NCBI GenBank assembly: GCA_022457065.1
Contig: JAJGBQ010000008.1
Coordinates: 682,001 to 746,000 of the forward strand
Origin: Curvularia sp. ZM96
Lineage: Eukaryota > Ascomycota > Dothideomycetes > Pleosporales > Pleosporaceae
Direction: 5' to 3'
DNA: 64,000 nt
A model generated the notes under the pieces. The model had not been told where the DNA came from and made no database searches. It was given only the letters and a program-made list of their open reading frames with translations. Shown here one piece after another: positions 21,681 through 33,179 of the stretch (the first letter of the stretch is position 1; each line of letters opens with the position of its first letter). A program made the position numbers and the translations under genes.

Positions 21681-23811
21681 GGTGGTCAGTGCATGCAACA
21701 GTTCAGTCAATGCAACACCCTAACAAATCTGTCCGCCCACCAAAAATGAGGCTATAGAGCACCACACAAAAGCTATTATCACGAGAAATTTTGGTGGAGT
21801 AGTCTAGATAATCCAAATAATATTGCTATCTACTCAAATTTCTTTGGTAGTCTGATGTTCTGGCCGCGCGTGGTGGTTTTGGTGGGGGGCTGCGCAGCCG
21901 GCGGTGCAGACGCAACACCACTTTGACTGCCTGCATCACCACCACCACGCGATCGTTTTGACTTTTGACTTGATGAAGCTTTTCTTGTAGGTATATTTTG
22001 CCTATCCTAAGCTTTTTTTATAGTTGTAGTTGCGCGATTACGAGCTTTTTTGGCGCGCGCGGCAGCGAGTTCTTTTGCCCGCGCTTCTGCCACTCTTTTC
22101 CTCAACATTCTAGCATCCTCCCGCGCAACCCTTGCTTCTGCTTTTAATCTTTTTTGCAGAGCTGTATTAGCAGCTTTCACCTGTTGTCTCTCTTCTTTTT
22201 GGCGTTTTTCCAGCTCTTCTTGGTGTTTTCTTTGACGTTCTTGAGCCCTTGCCTCCTGGACTGAAGTAGGACTCCACACCACAGCCGGACTTTGATACTC
22301 TTTATACTGCTGCAGTTCTAGAATCCGATTGTGCTTTTTGGCGCGTTTTTTAACTGTAATTTTACTGCGTAATTGCTGGTTTTTATGGTGGAGAAGCTCA
22401 TTATTGACCTGGAGTGAATGTATGGCCTGCTTCACCTGAGAGACATGAACTTTGGAACTATCCGTTATTGCAACGTCCACTAAACGAGAGAGCTGTCTCT
22501 AGCTATCCCCATTACTATTGTCTCCAACTCCTGTGTCTATATTGTGTCGTGGTGTTGAGCTTTTGATGTGTCGGAGTACGATGTCATCATCTCGTGGGTG
22601 GACGCTAGTAGCAGCAAAACTACCTAGTATCTTATTAGGGGTAAAACAGTGTGTAAAAGCAGCCCAAAATAGGCGTAAAAAGTCACTTTTTTGCACGTCT
22701 GACAGACCTTGAGTCCGCTGGATCAAGTCATTGAGTTCCTTCGTGTAGGCAGAGGACAGAGACTTGAACATCCCTACGTCAAGCGGTTGGAGTTGGTGAG
22801 AGGAGTGAGGTGGCAGTACTGTGAGTAGTATCCGATGGGAGTCGCAGTAGTCGATAAAAGATGGGGTAACATGACTACTATGACCGTCGAGTAGGAGTAA
22901 CTGATAATCCCGTTTTGCTTTGTCTTTAGTTTGGCTGTCAAACACCTGCTTGAGCCAAGATAATCCGAGCTCGTCGTTACTCTAGCCTGAATTACTGGTA
23001 GCAAATTTCAGCCGGTGGACATTAGGTTGTAGGTGTTTTACCCAGCGATTATGAAGACCACTCCTGCCTTTAAAGATTATTAGAGGGTCTACCTAGCTCC
23101 TATCCGCACAAATACAGTCTATAGTTGTTATCCACTCTCTACTACTATCTCGGAGGGCTGCTGTAACTTTCTTTTCATCCTAGAGTCGTCTTGAGAACAC
23201 CCTTTTTGACCTGGAAGTCACCCTAAGGAGGAAGCCCTTTTCATCTATATTATACATATTGTATGGCTGGACATTATATTTCTCGACTTTCTCGTGAAGT
23301 AGACGAAGGTAGTTACTGTAGGCTTCAATATTTTCAGCTTTGTTGCGGTCACGATCGATCCTGGTGGAGGTTTTGGATGTAATCTTCTCTCTGTTCCGTG
23401 TTAGAAATCTTGTGACCTAGCTGTCTGATGGCTCCCATAGTGCTATAGTAGCTACATATTCTTTGATTATTAGACGCGTAGGTGGTATAGAAAGCTCTGA
23501 TAGTCTTTCTATGTGCTTGACAAGCTCAGCCTCCTGTTGTGGGTGGAGTAATCGTCGTCGTTCTGCAGCAGCTGCACGCGAACGCGTCTGGTGGTGGTGC
23601 CTGCGCGTCAAAGTTGACACAGAAACACTATGATTTTTTGCAACTGCACGGTATGACAATTCACCTTTCGGACCTTGCGAATCGATTGCTGCAATTGCTT
23701 TTTGAATAGCTGTCATGGTGGTGGAGTTATCGCGTGTTGAAAATAGTGGGTTGATCACTTGGCGATGCAGGGGGTGTTGCATTGACTGAACTGTTGCACG
23801 CACTGACCACC
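21681..23811 (-). mobile_element. pogo-family element A, 2131 bp, transposase broken
   Basis: TIRs begin GGTGGTCAGTGC and continue CAACAGTTCAGTCAATGCAACACC. TA lies on both sides (21679-21680, 23812-23813). The minus-strand transposase begins near 23716 (MTAIQKAIAAIDSQ), with HTH RAVAKNHSVSVSTLTRRHHH, then LHPQQEAELVKHIERLSE. The DDE region has LLLDGHSSHVTPSF and HQLQPLDVGMFKSLSSAY (22945-22499). A charged tail with a long Ala/Arg/Lys/Glu coiled coil follows (22480-22007). Numerous stops split it, for example just after WEPSDS near 23417 and at 22982. Compared with copy C it shows CpA-to-TpA changes on the plus strand. Confidence 0.88.
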
Positions 23812-23818
23812 TACAGTA

Positions 23819-25948
23819 GGCGGTCAGTGCGTGCAACAGTTCAGTCAATGCAACACCCCGCCCAATATGGCCGCCCACCAAAAATGAAGCTGCAGAGCTC
23901 CACACAAAAGCTATTATCACGGGATTTTTTAGTGGAGTAGTCTAATCAAGTAGTAATATATTGCTATCTACTCAAATTTCTTTGGTAGTCTGATGTTGCG
24001 GCCGCGCGTGGTGGTTTTGGTGGGGGGTTGTGCAGGCGGCGGTGCAGCAGCACCACCACTTTGACTGCCCGCATCACCACCACCACGCGATATTTTTGAC
24101 TTTTGAGACCGTGAAGCTTTTCTCCTAGCCTTATTTTGTCTATTCTGAAGTTTTTTTGAAGTTGCAGCAGCGCGACCACGAGCTTTCTTGGCGCGCGCGG
24201 CAGCGAGTTCTTTGACCCGCGCTTCTGCTGCCTTCTCCCTCACTATTTTCTTCAACGCCCGCGCATCCCTTGCATCCTCTATCATTTTTTACGACAGGCA
24301 GCAGCAGCAGCCCTTGCCTCTAATCTCTCTGCTTTTTGGCGTTTTTCTAGCTCTTCTTAGTGTTGTTTTTGACGTTCTTGAGCCCTTGCTTCATTCACTG
24401 AACTTGGACTCCAAACCACCGCCGGAGCTTGATAATCTTTATATTGCTGCAGTCGTAGAAGCTTCTTATGCTTCTTTAAGCGTTTTTTGGTGGTTATTTC
24501 ATTGCGTAACTCGTTGTTTTCATAGTAGAGAAGCTCATTATTGACCTGCAGAGAATGTATAGCCTGCTTCACACGTTTTGCCTCAACTTTTGAAGAATCC
24601 GTCACTGCAGCGTCAACTAAATTGGAGAGCTGTCTCCAAGTATCCCCATCACCTTGTTCTCCAACTTCTATATCTATATCGTGTCGTGGTGTTGAGGTTT
24701 TGAGACGTCGGAGGGGGATTTCGGCATCGCGCGGATGAACGCCAGTAGCAGCAAAACTGCTTAATATCTTATCAGAGGTAAAGACATGTGTAAAAGCAGC
24801 CCAAAATAAGCGTAGAAAGTCACTTTTTCGTACCTGGGACAAGCCTTGACTCCAGTAGAGGAGGTCATTGAGTTCCTTTGAGTAGGCAGTGGAGAGGGGC
24901 TTGAACATGCCAACGTCGAGCGGCTGGAGTCGGTGAGAGGAGTGAGGAGGTAGTACTACAAGTAGTATCTAATAGGAGTCGCAGTAGTCGATGAAGGATG
25001 GAGTAACATGACTGCTATGGCCGTCAAGTAGTAGCAACTGGTAATCCCGCTTTGCTTTGTCTTTGGTTTGGCGGTTAAACACCTGCTTAAGCCAAGATAA
25101 TCCAAGCTCGTCGTTACTCCACCCGGAGTTACTAGCTGTAAAAAATAGCTGGTGTAGATTAGGTTGTAGGTGCTGTACCTAGCTGTCGTGAAGGCCCCCT
25201 TTGCCCTCGAAGATTACTATAGGGTCTACCCAGCTCCCATCAGCACAAATACAGCCAATAGTTGTTATCCACTCCCTACTACCATCTTAGATAGCTGCTG
25301 TAACCTTCTTTTCATCCCAGAGTCGCTTTGAGAACACCCTTTTTGATCTTGAAGTCACCCCAAGGAGGAAGCCCTTTTCATCCATATTATAGATATTCTG
25401 CGGCTGCACATCGTACTGCTAGAGTTTCTCATAAAGTAGACGGAAGTACTTGCGGTATTTTTCAATATTATCAGCTTTAAAGCGGTCACGATCGATGCCG
25501 GTGGAGGGTTTGATAGTAATCTTCTCCCTATTCCGCTTCAGAAATCTTGTAACCCAGCTGTCTAACGGCTCCCATGGCGCAATATTGGCCACGATTTTCT
25601 TAATTGTAGACCTCGTAGGTGGAAGCGCACGCTCTGACAACCTTTGTATAAACTTGACAAGCTCAGCCTCTTGTTGTGGGCTGATTAATCGTCGTTGTTG
25701 TGCAGAGGCTGCACGCGATCGCGTCTGGTGGTGGTGCCGACGCGTCAAAGTCGACACCTCAACACCAAATTTTTTTGCAACTGCGCGGTACGAGGATTTA
25801 CCTTCTGCATCTTGCGAATCGATTGCTGCAATCGCTTTTTCAATATCTGTCATGGTGGTGGAGTTATCGCGTATCGATTACGGTGGGTCGGACACTTGGC
25901 GATGCAGGGGGTGTTGCATTGGCTGAACTGTTGCACGCACTGACCGCC
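23819..25948 (-). mobile_element. pogo-family element B, 2130 bp, transposase broken
   Basis: Same family and orientation as A, separated from it by TAcagTA. TIRs GGCGGTCAGTGCGTGCAAC and inverse; TA at 23817-23818 and 25949-25950. Pieces: N-terminal HTH to the WVTRFLKRNREK segment in 25853-25419, the C-terminal part of the DDE domain and following region in 24908-24357 (KPLSTAYSKELNDL, KSDFLRLFWAAFTHVF), and a basic tail in 24285-23968. B differs from A at many amino-acid positions (for example KKFGVEVSTL against KNHSVSVSTL), so it is an older branch, not a tandem duplicate of A. Several stops make it inactive. Confidence 0.87.
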
Positions 25949-25954
25949 TACACT

Positions 25955-28855
25955 GGCTGGCGAGATTTGTCCCCCCGTTTTTGAGATTTGTCCCCCCTTT
26001 GAGATTTGTCCCCCGCGCTAGTGCTAGTGAAAGTTACTCTTTCACTTTGGTTTAGCGCATAATCTATGGACGCGACAACATCGCGACGCCGCGCGTCTTC
26101 ACAATAGATTGATAATCCTTAAAGTATGTGTATGCTGACTCTTTTCTGTTGTTCATAACAGCATGGATGATATCGTACCTCCTCCAGATCAGCTATATGG
26201 CACCTATGAAGAAGCTTTTGATGCCCTCAAGGCGCATGGCATGCAGCATGGCTATGGCTTTGTGCTTAAGCGCAGCAAACCTCATAACTCTAAGGTTAAA
26301 GTCCGATACTATTACCACTGCGACCGCTTTAGGAGCAATTTCTAATTAACTGCAAAAGTTCTAAGTACAAGCACGCGCTCAATAGGGTGTCCTTTTAAGC
26401 TTGTTATCTTTAAGATGAAAGATAGCGACCAATGGAAGTTAGAGGTCCAGAATACGCATCACAATCACCCTCGGTCAATGAACCCTACCGCCCACAATAT
26501 CTATCGCAAGCGTACACCGGCACAAAAAGACATAATTGAATCAATGACTCATGCTGGAGCACGACCAATGCAGATACTGGCTGCTATTCAAAGGGAGGAC
26601 CAAGACACACTAGTCTCTGCGACCGATATTCGAAGCGAGAGGAAGGCGATCCGAGAGAAACACTTGAATGGAAGAAGTTCTATAGAGACACTACTGGACG
26701 AACTGTCCGCTGGAGACTGGGTTTTTGCTGTCAAAAAAGATGATAGTAATCATGTACAAAATCTCTTCTTCGCCCACCAGAAGCAGGTAGAACTACTTCT
26801 CGCCAACCCAGACGTACTGCTGATGGACTGCACCTACCGGACGAACAGATATAAGCTTCCACTGCTGCACATCCTTGGCTGCACTAATCTCCAGACCTTC
26901 TTCTCCGCAGGTTTCTGCTTTCTCAGCAGTGAAACACAGGTAGACTACCATTGGGTGATTGCCAGTTTTCTTCTTAAAACAGGAGTTCAACCACCACGGG
27001 TATTCATTAGCGATCAGGAAGAGGCATTAAAGATAGCAGCTCGCTCGCTACTCCCAGAAGTGCCTCAATTATTATGTGTATGGCATATCAACAAGAATGT
27101 CCAGACGAAGGCCCAACAGGTCTGGCGGGACGCTAACGGTCGGACGAAAGAGGAGAAACAGAAGATTTTAGAGCATAGAAGTGCTTTCATGGAGCGTTGG
27201 ACTCAGGTATGCCCTTAATACAGCTTAAAGAACTTTAAAGAGATCTCGCAGATCAAGCATCGTTCACAGAGCTAACTGGAGCAGCTCGTTTATGCGAAAA
27301 GACCGCTAGAGTTTCAATTGAAGTGGCAAGAACTACTTAAGGATTACAGTCATCAGCAAGAACTATGCAGATACTTGCAAGACAACCAGTATCTTACACG
27401 TACTGAGTGGGCAGCTGCTTGGACCTCTCATCATCGCCACTACAACACAATTACAAGCTCTCCCGTTGAAAGGATGCACAAGGTATTGAAAGACTATCTC
27501 ATGACCTCTAGAGGCGACTTATTGCGCGTTGTTGAGCGCATTCAACAGATGGTGAAGAGCCAACACAATAAGTACAGGAAGGATCTTGCTTCCTCCAAGC
27601 ATAGTGTCAAGTTTGAGCATAGGCTAGAAGCGATGTCGTTCCTGCCTTCCGGCATTCATGATATTCTGACGCCACCAGCGATCGAGCGTATCAGGCAACA
27701 GGATCTGTTACGCCAGCAGGAGCAGACACAACAGCGCGGCGGACACCCTTGTTCTGGTCTCTTCGAGAAGACAAATGGTCTACCATGCCGGCACACACTA
27801 CAAGGAGTGGTGGCAGCCAGGTCAACGTTGAGACTGAACCACCTGTACGATGATCATTGGCGCTATCAACGCGAGCAAGGACCGTCTGTTCGCCTTTCCC
27901 CGAGACCATACCATACAGTTCTAGAGCCACTAACTGCTCAAACACGGGGTGGCCCAAGGAAGAATGAGGCATCAACCCGTCGAGATCCGTCAGCTTTCGA
28001 ACGACGTGTACCTCCTTCTTTTCCCCAATTTCGGCCTCATGAAGAACCCCAGGACCAGACACTCGCTGAAGTTCTACGACAGGTAAACACATCCGTCACT
28101 GTATCGGGTCCAGCTTCTGCAGCGATTGCAGGCCCTATGACTACGTGTATATCTTTATCTATACCTGCGCCTGCTCCAATATCTAATACTTCGTCTCCTC
28201 GCTCATCACCGCCTGTCTCTATTGCAGTGTCTGTCACGGTAGCCTCGCCTCCCGCTTGGCGGGCCCCGTCGTTGCAAGAGTTTCTTGCAGATATCGAGAG
28301 TCGACGGTCACAACCAGTTCTATATCAATGCAACGATATGTTTGCAACAAGTAATTTCTTGGTAGAAACGGGGCAGGAAGGCGATCCAGTAGAGCTAGTT
28401 GAAGCGCGAAAACATGGCTCTCGCTACGGAAGGGCTTTTCGCTTCTTGCACCCCGACCATGGCCTGGAACTATCACTTCGGAGATATGGAGGTTTTCTAC
28501 ACCGAAAGATTTGCGCAAGTTGACGCTCAGAATTCAGTAACTGAACCTCAGAACGCAGTTATTGAGCCTCAGGATGCACCTTCGCTACGGCCTAAGCGTG
28601 CTGCAGCAATGGCCGCTCCAGATGCTTGGAAATGTCTTGGTCCACGCAAGAGACGTCGATGCTAGTAGAAGATAGCATAATTGAATAGTTAACTAGTTAT
28701 AGTTATCATCTAGTGCCAACTGCTTTTTATATGCCTAGACACCAATACGGTCTAGCTACTGTAATTTATGTAACGCTTACCAGGTTATGGCTCGCGGGGG
28801 ACAAATCTCAGAGGGGGGACAAATCTCAAAAACGGGGGGACAAATCTCGCCAGCC
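25955..28855 (+). mobile_element. MULE 2, 2901 bp, with 8-bp target duplication
   Basis: TIRs of about 60 bp begin GGCTGGCGAG and carry three spaced copies of GAGATTTGTCCCCC at each end (25955-26016, inverted at 28793-28855). The flanking duplication is CCTACACT (25947-25954 and 28856-28863). The left copy overlaps the last bases of pogo element B and its TA, so this MULE inserted after B. It encodes a Mutator-type transposase on the plus strand. Confidence 0.92.
26163..28523 (+). pseudogene. MULE 2 transposase with three in-frame stops
   Basis: One reading frame from ATG 26163 (MDDIVPPPDQLYGTYEEAF) is cut by TAA at 26343-26345, 27216-27218 and 27273-27275 but stays in frame throughout. Order: FAR1-like zinc domain (HGYGFVLKRSKP, YYYHCDR), THHNHP, then the MULE domain with Asp in LLMDCTYRTNRY, HWVIASFL, Asp in FISDQEEALK, LCVWHINKNV, SSPVERMHKVLKDY, then a SWIM finger (HPCSGLFEKTNGLPCRH) and a Pro/Ser-rich tail. 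CAA-to-TAA changes fit RIP on one strand. A further frame (28399-28665) overlaps the end and may hold the original C-terminus. Confidence 0.85.
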
Positions 28856-28863
28856 CCTACACT

Positions 28864-29407
28864 AGCCGCTTACACCTAGAAATTATATTACCGGCCTTAC
28901 AGATAGCCTAGAACAAGCCTCCGCAACACTATATATTAATCCGATATGAGTCAATCTAGTCAGTTTAAGAATTTCAAAATGAACTGACTGATGGAATGAG
29001 ACCTCTAAACTGACACTGAACTGACTGCCAAGCAACCAGTCAGTCAGTCAGTTTCATCAGTTTGGATTGATTGTTAGCAACTCTGCCAAACAGCTTGCAT
29101 TCTATCCAACATGCTAGTCGTTCAATCATCACCCTTTGCCATGCTGTCTCAAGCCAAGGGGATGAAGCTTATCTGTACTGAAGATCTTCGCTTTGCTCTA
29201 GACTGGATGACTTCGGTTGTGCAGACCAGGTGGGTTAATGCAAGGAGGATGGCCGACCAGCACCCGCTATAGGGTTACCATGAACGTCCGCATTAGATGG
29301 CATAGCCAAGACATATAATTATCATTGTTGATGATAGGACGGTATGCAGCCTTAGATAGTTTACTACTGCGAACGTCCCAACTTCAACGCGTCACAACTC
29401 TACCACC
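28864..29407. other. intergenic with CAGT-type simple repeats
   Basis: 28970-29080 is rich in TCAG/CAGT tandem units (for example CAGTCAGTCAGTCAG). No supported gene. Confidence 0.5.
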
Positions 29408-30063
29408 ATGAGTCCGATTCAAAAAGCGATTGAAGACATCAAACAATGGCATGAACCTAGAGATAAACTCTCGTACCGCGAAGTCGCAAGAAATAATAAT
29501 TCAATGTTGACCGATCGACGTCGCGGCGGCACAAAGGGAAACAAGCCACAAATGCAGCCTCTGGAGAAGCGCAGCGCTATCTTAACCCACAACAAGCGCA
29601 GGAACTTGTGCGATATATAGAAAGATGCACGAGGCGCGGCTTACCGCCTACACGAGAGATGCTGCAAAATTTTTCCAGCGCGATTGTGAAGCGGGAGGTT
29701 TCCCACAGCTAGGTTACTCGATTTCTACAGCGCCATTCCAGCGAACTTACTACCAAATAGAGGGCCGGGATCGATCACGAGCGTCACGACGCTGAGAACA
29801 AAGAGAGATATGAGTCGTAGTTTGGTCTTCTTCATGAGAAGATGCGACAATACGAGATTGACGAGCGCAACACCTACAATATGGATGAGAAGGGCTTCTT
29901 TGTCGGCCGCGAAACGCGCTCTAAAAGAGTCTTCACGAAGCGAACTTGGGTTTCAAAAGAGCGCACTGCGGCGTTCCAGTATGGTAATAGAGAATGGGTA
30001 ACGCTGCTGGCTTGCGTGTGCGCTTCTGGAGAGACATTACCAATAACCTCACCCTCACCTTGA
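29408..30063 (+). pseudogene. truncated pogo-type transposase fragment
   Basis: Opens MSPIQKAIEDIKQW...KLSYREVARNNN, matching the HTH start of elements A-C (MTAIQKAIAAIDSQ...LSYRAVAKN). After a frameshift come a Gln-rich CENP-B-like part and YNMDEKGFFVGRETRSKRVF, then FQYGNREWVTLLACVCASGE, the first third of the DDE domain. Homology stops near 30050 before the second catalytic Asp. It has stops, a frameshift and no TIR. Confidence 0.8.
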
Positions 30064-30625
30064 TTCATTTGGACGCTACTGTACCCTGCGACTTGGGTAC
30101 TAACAACACAACAAAAAAAGCTAATTCAATACGTTGGAGCTATCTTACCTTCTCCTTGACACTTGGTTATCTATGATATTTATACTATTAGAGGGACCTT
30201 GTTTGAATATATTTTGCTATTGTGTTCTGCTATTCCTGCTCTGCTCTCCGTTGAGAGCAGCAGTAAGATCTATTTACATCACGTATCTGTGATGCAGCTA
30301 AGGTAAGAAGTGCTTGATAAAGTGATGAAGTAGTACCGGACCGTCAACACGTGACCTGCTTCTCCTCATATGCGTCACAACCTCTGTGCCATCTCCAACA
30401 ACCAGTCGTATTTTAAGCCTTTCAAGTATCTTACCCACCCTGATCAGTTTAACCATTCTTTGAAATCTTACCGGTCGGTATCTGCCTGAATCGCGGCGTT
30501 CTTCTTTCTCTGACTCCTCTGACTGAGTCGCGGCTTGCGTCAACTTCATTTTTCCGCCAGCCTTCAGCCTCCCCCACCAGCGGTCCGCGAACAAATCAAC
30601 CAAGCCGCGAGTACTGCTAGTTCTA
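30064..30625. other. intergenic, no supported gene
   Basis: A minus-strand frame 30298-30645 lacks domains. The region is the 3' flank of the exonuclease gene. Confidence 0.4.
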
Positions 30626-31522
30626 CTAATACTTGTCCCAATCACTGTCTAACGCGCCCCAATCTTCGTAGTCGCCGGGACCTTCTTGGTCCCATACATC
30701 ATCATCATCATCATCATACCCAAACAAATCTCTTGCGATAGCCTCTTCCCGCTCCTCTTCCATCATCTCGCACATTTGATCAATCGTAAGGATTCGCTCT
30801 TTACCGCCCGAGCCCCAAGGTCCTAACTTCTTCCCCTCAGACTGCGGGTCGTATTCAGGGGATCGTGCTCGAGTAACGCGATGTTCACTCTCCTCTTTCG
30901 CCTTATCAAGCCACTCAGGCTTTATACGCGCTATATATATCTCATGTAAAGCTGGCAGATGTATGACATCGTTTTGACAGTACTCTATTGTCTTGGGTTT
31001 CAACGGGCGGATGGAAAAAACGTCGGTGTACATGATCTTCTTGATATCTTGTTTTGTACTAAGCCAGCGGTTTGTCTCCATGAAGCCAAGTTTTAAGTCA
31101 TTCTGAACACACTTTTCAAGGCTGCGAACGTATGTTTTGTCGTCTGATCTCGAGGCATTTTCGAGCAGTTGGAGGTCAGTAATGCCACCAAGGCTCACTC
31201 CATAGTGGAACCACAAGGCGTTAGCATCGTTTCGTACGTCCCAGATGTATTTGCAAAAGCCGCGGTCTTCTAGGATAGACTGAAGAGTCTTGCCGTCCTC
31301 TAATGCTGTGCTAAAGGCTAGGTCACCCAGTGCCGAAACATCGATGAGTTGGGCTTGGTTTGATGGATGTACAAGGATAGTGATGATTGAGACGGTCCCA
31401 TGGCGACTGAGATTCCATCCCTCGATGTCGAGGTATAGCGCACTGGATTTAGATAATATAGAGAGAAATTTTCGGAGTTCAGAGACAGTTCCGATCAAGG
31501 TTGACTCTAGACAGGTAGCCAT
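30626..31522 (-). CDS. DEDDy 3'-5' exonuclease domain protein (Exd1/Egl-like)
   Basis: 298 residues from ATG 31522 (MATCLESTLIGT). The frame is open ten codons further up, but only from GTG. Exo I: Asp32 and Glu34 in LYLDIEGW. Exo II: Asp99 in WDVRNDANALW. Exo III: Tyr181 and Asp185 in EYCQNDVIHLPAL, so the DEDDy set is complete. This arrangement (DIEG, NDxxALW) is usual for fungal WRN/Egl/Exd1-like exonuclease-fold proteins, which act on RNA or DNA 3' ends or bind RNA. The C-terminus is acidic with a run of six Asp (CAT repeats at 30699-30717) and ends in DWGALDSDWDKY. It is intact and has no intron after the start. Substrate is unknown. Confidence 0.85.
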   Translation of the reverse strand: MATCLESTLIGTVSELRKFLSILSKSSALYLDIEGWNLSRHGTVSIITILVHPSNQAQLIDVSALGDLAFSTALEDGKTLQSILEDRGFCKYIWDVRNDANALWFHYGVSLGGITDLQLLENASRSDDKTYVRSLEKCVQNDLKLGFMETNRWLSTKQDIKKIMYTDVFSIRPLKPKTIEYCQNDVIHLPALHEIYIARIKPEWLDKAKEESEHRVTRARSPEYDPQSEGKKLGPWGSGGKERILTIDQMCEMMEEEREEAIARDLFGYDDDDDDVWDQEGPGDYEDWGALDSDWDKY

Positions 31523-32210
31523 CGTGATTACTGCTGCAGCTTGGAGATTCACTGGTAGGTTATTCGTGTTGATAGAATCAATAAAGATGTTTTTGACTGT
31601 CGTAGCCGATTACGATGCGATCGCGGAGAAGGTCGGCCAGTTCAGTCTGAACTCCAGAATAAGACTGGGCGCGAGAAACGAATTAGATTTGTGTTCTTGG
31701 GTGCAATCGATCGACGGCTACCGGTAACGCAGTGATTAGTGCGAGGACGGGTAATGAACGCGCGTTTCCCATATTAACTAGAGTAACGCTGTCTGCAAGG
31801 ATTGGTTAGCGATAAGGATCCTGGTAGTCACCAGGGCTAAACGCCAATCAAATACCACTGTTCTTAAAGCCTACCTACCTTCACAGATCCAAAATGTCGT
31901 GTGTTTCGTTTTGGTTGGTGCGTGTGAGATTTCCGAAAACATGTGACACGCAACTCTATTCTGTGCTACTTTACCCCGCTAACAAGAGCCACTCAGCATC
32001 ATCCACGTATTTCAAACGACAAGCTGAATTACGCTTACACGACAGGTTCTTGTTTTGGGTTTCAGCTGAAGCGCATTCGTAAGTCTGTGCGAATAGGCAG
32101 ATCTTATCAGGTCAGCTCAAGGACATTTGATTGTAAGTAAAGATAAGCATTTATGACTGGAAGAAGAGTCTAACTATACAAGATCTCAACAACAGGCCGA
32201 GTACACACTA
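31523..32210. other. intergenic, no supported gene
   Basis: Short chance frames only; ends with the TA used by the MITE. Confidence 0.4.
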
Positions 32211-32478
32211 CACTCTCATGCAGTTGCAGCTTCCGGTTTCTGTAAGCAGGCGACCTCTGACCCCACGCTAAGCCTCTGTCGCTTGGTGATAATGTTGCCC
32301 AAATAGTAGTAGTTTCTGTCAGCGATGCGTCTTCCTTCAAACTCTCAGGCCAATGAACTCATCATGTTTACATGATTTAACTCCTTTCGGACAAGCATGT
32401 ACCGGGTGGGCCCATGTACTGCGTGGCATGACAGTTGGGCTATGTGCGCAAAGTGGAAGCTGCAAATGCATGAGAGTG
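32211..32478. repeat. 268-bp MITE candidate with TA flanks
   Basis: Terminal inverted repeats CACTCTCATGCAGTTGCAGC / GCTGCAAATGCATGAGAGTG, about 24 bp with one mismatch, flanked by TA on each side (32209-32210, 32479-32480). No coding capacity. The TA duplication suggests mobilisation by a Tc1/mariner-pogo transposase; its TIR does not match any autonomous element in the window. Confidence 0.65.
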
Positions 32479-32486
32479 TACTACCG

Positions 32487-32580
32487 AGCAACTAAGCAGA
32501 CTACAGCACGGTGCAGTATACAGCAATAGGCAACAAGCCCTTATAGCTCATTGTTTTTAACCGAATAGTTAACTAAGGTA
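32487..32580 (+). repeat. dispersed repeat shared by three loci
   Basis: The block AGCAACTAAGCAGACTACAG...CAGTATACAGCAATAGGCAACAAGCCCTTAT...TTTTTAACCGAATAG is also found inverted at about 51165-51250 and in part at 36-85. The three copies are colinear. Class unknown. 32581-33179 holds no supported gene. Confidence 0.6.
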
Positions 32581-33179
32581 ATAGTAAATTCTGCTTAGCA
32601 GTCTACTTGCAAACAATGCCGTTCAGAACGCATGGACAGTAACGTTGAGCTCTGTGCCGCGTTCAGATAATTCAAGTTATAGCATCTACAACGATCATGC
32701 AGCCCTTGACCCAATCATGCATTAGAGGAACTACATGCATCCTCTACAGTGGCTAACTAAAGTCGAGTTAAGATCTTCGTGAGGATAAGGCATGAGTAGC
32801 CTTGTCGATCGGCTCGCCTATGTACCAAGAAATTGCATTCCTATTCCAAAGTCATCATAAGAAATTGACCCTCCTGATCTTGTCTTGTGGTTTGTCATTC
32901 CTTGCATGACCATAGATTTCTGCACTTTCATTGGAGCTGCCTATGACTTGTTGCATAATGTGGCGCCGAGTATAGGGTTTCGATGTTGTACGAGCTTCGT
33001 GGCGGGCGCTAAATGGCCACTGCTGGGGTTAGCGTCGTGCAGAGCAAGTGTTCAGAATTGTTGCCTGAAGATGATGGTACCACTAAAATAACTATTGAGC
33101 ACATACTCGACGGCATCGAGAAGTCTCCACCTTGTCATTTTGTCTCGCATAGTATTGTATCATCTACTACTCCAACACA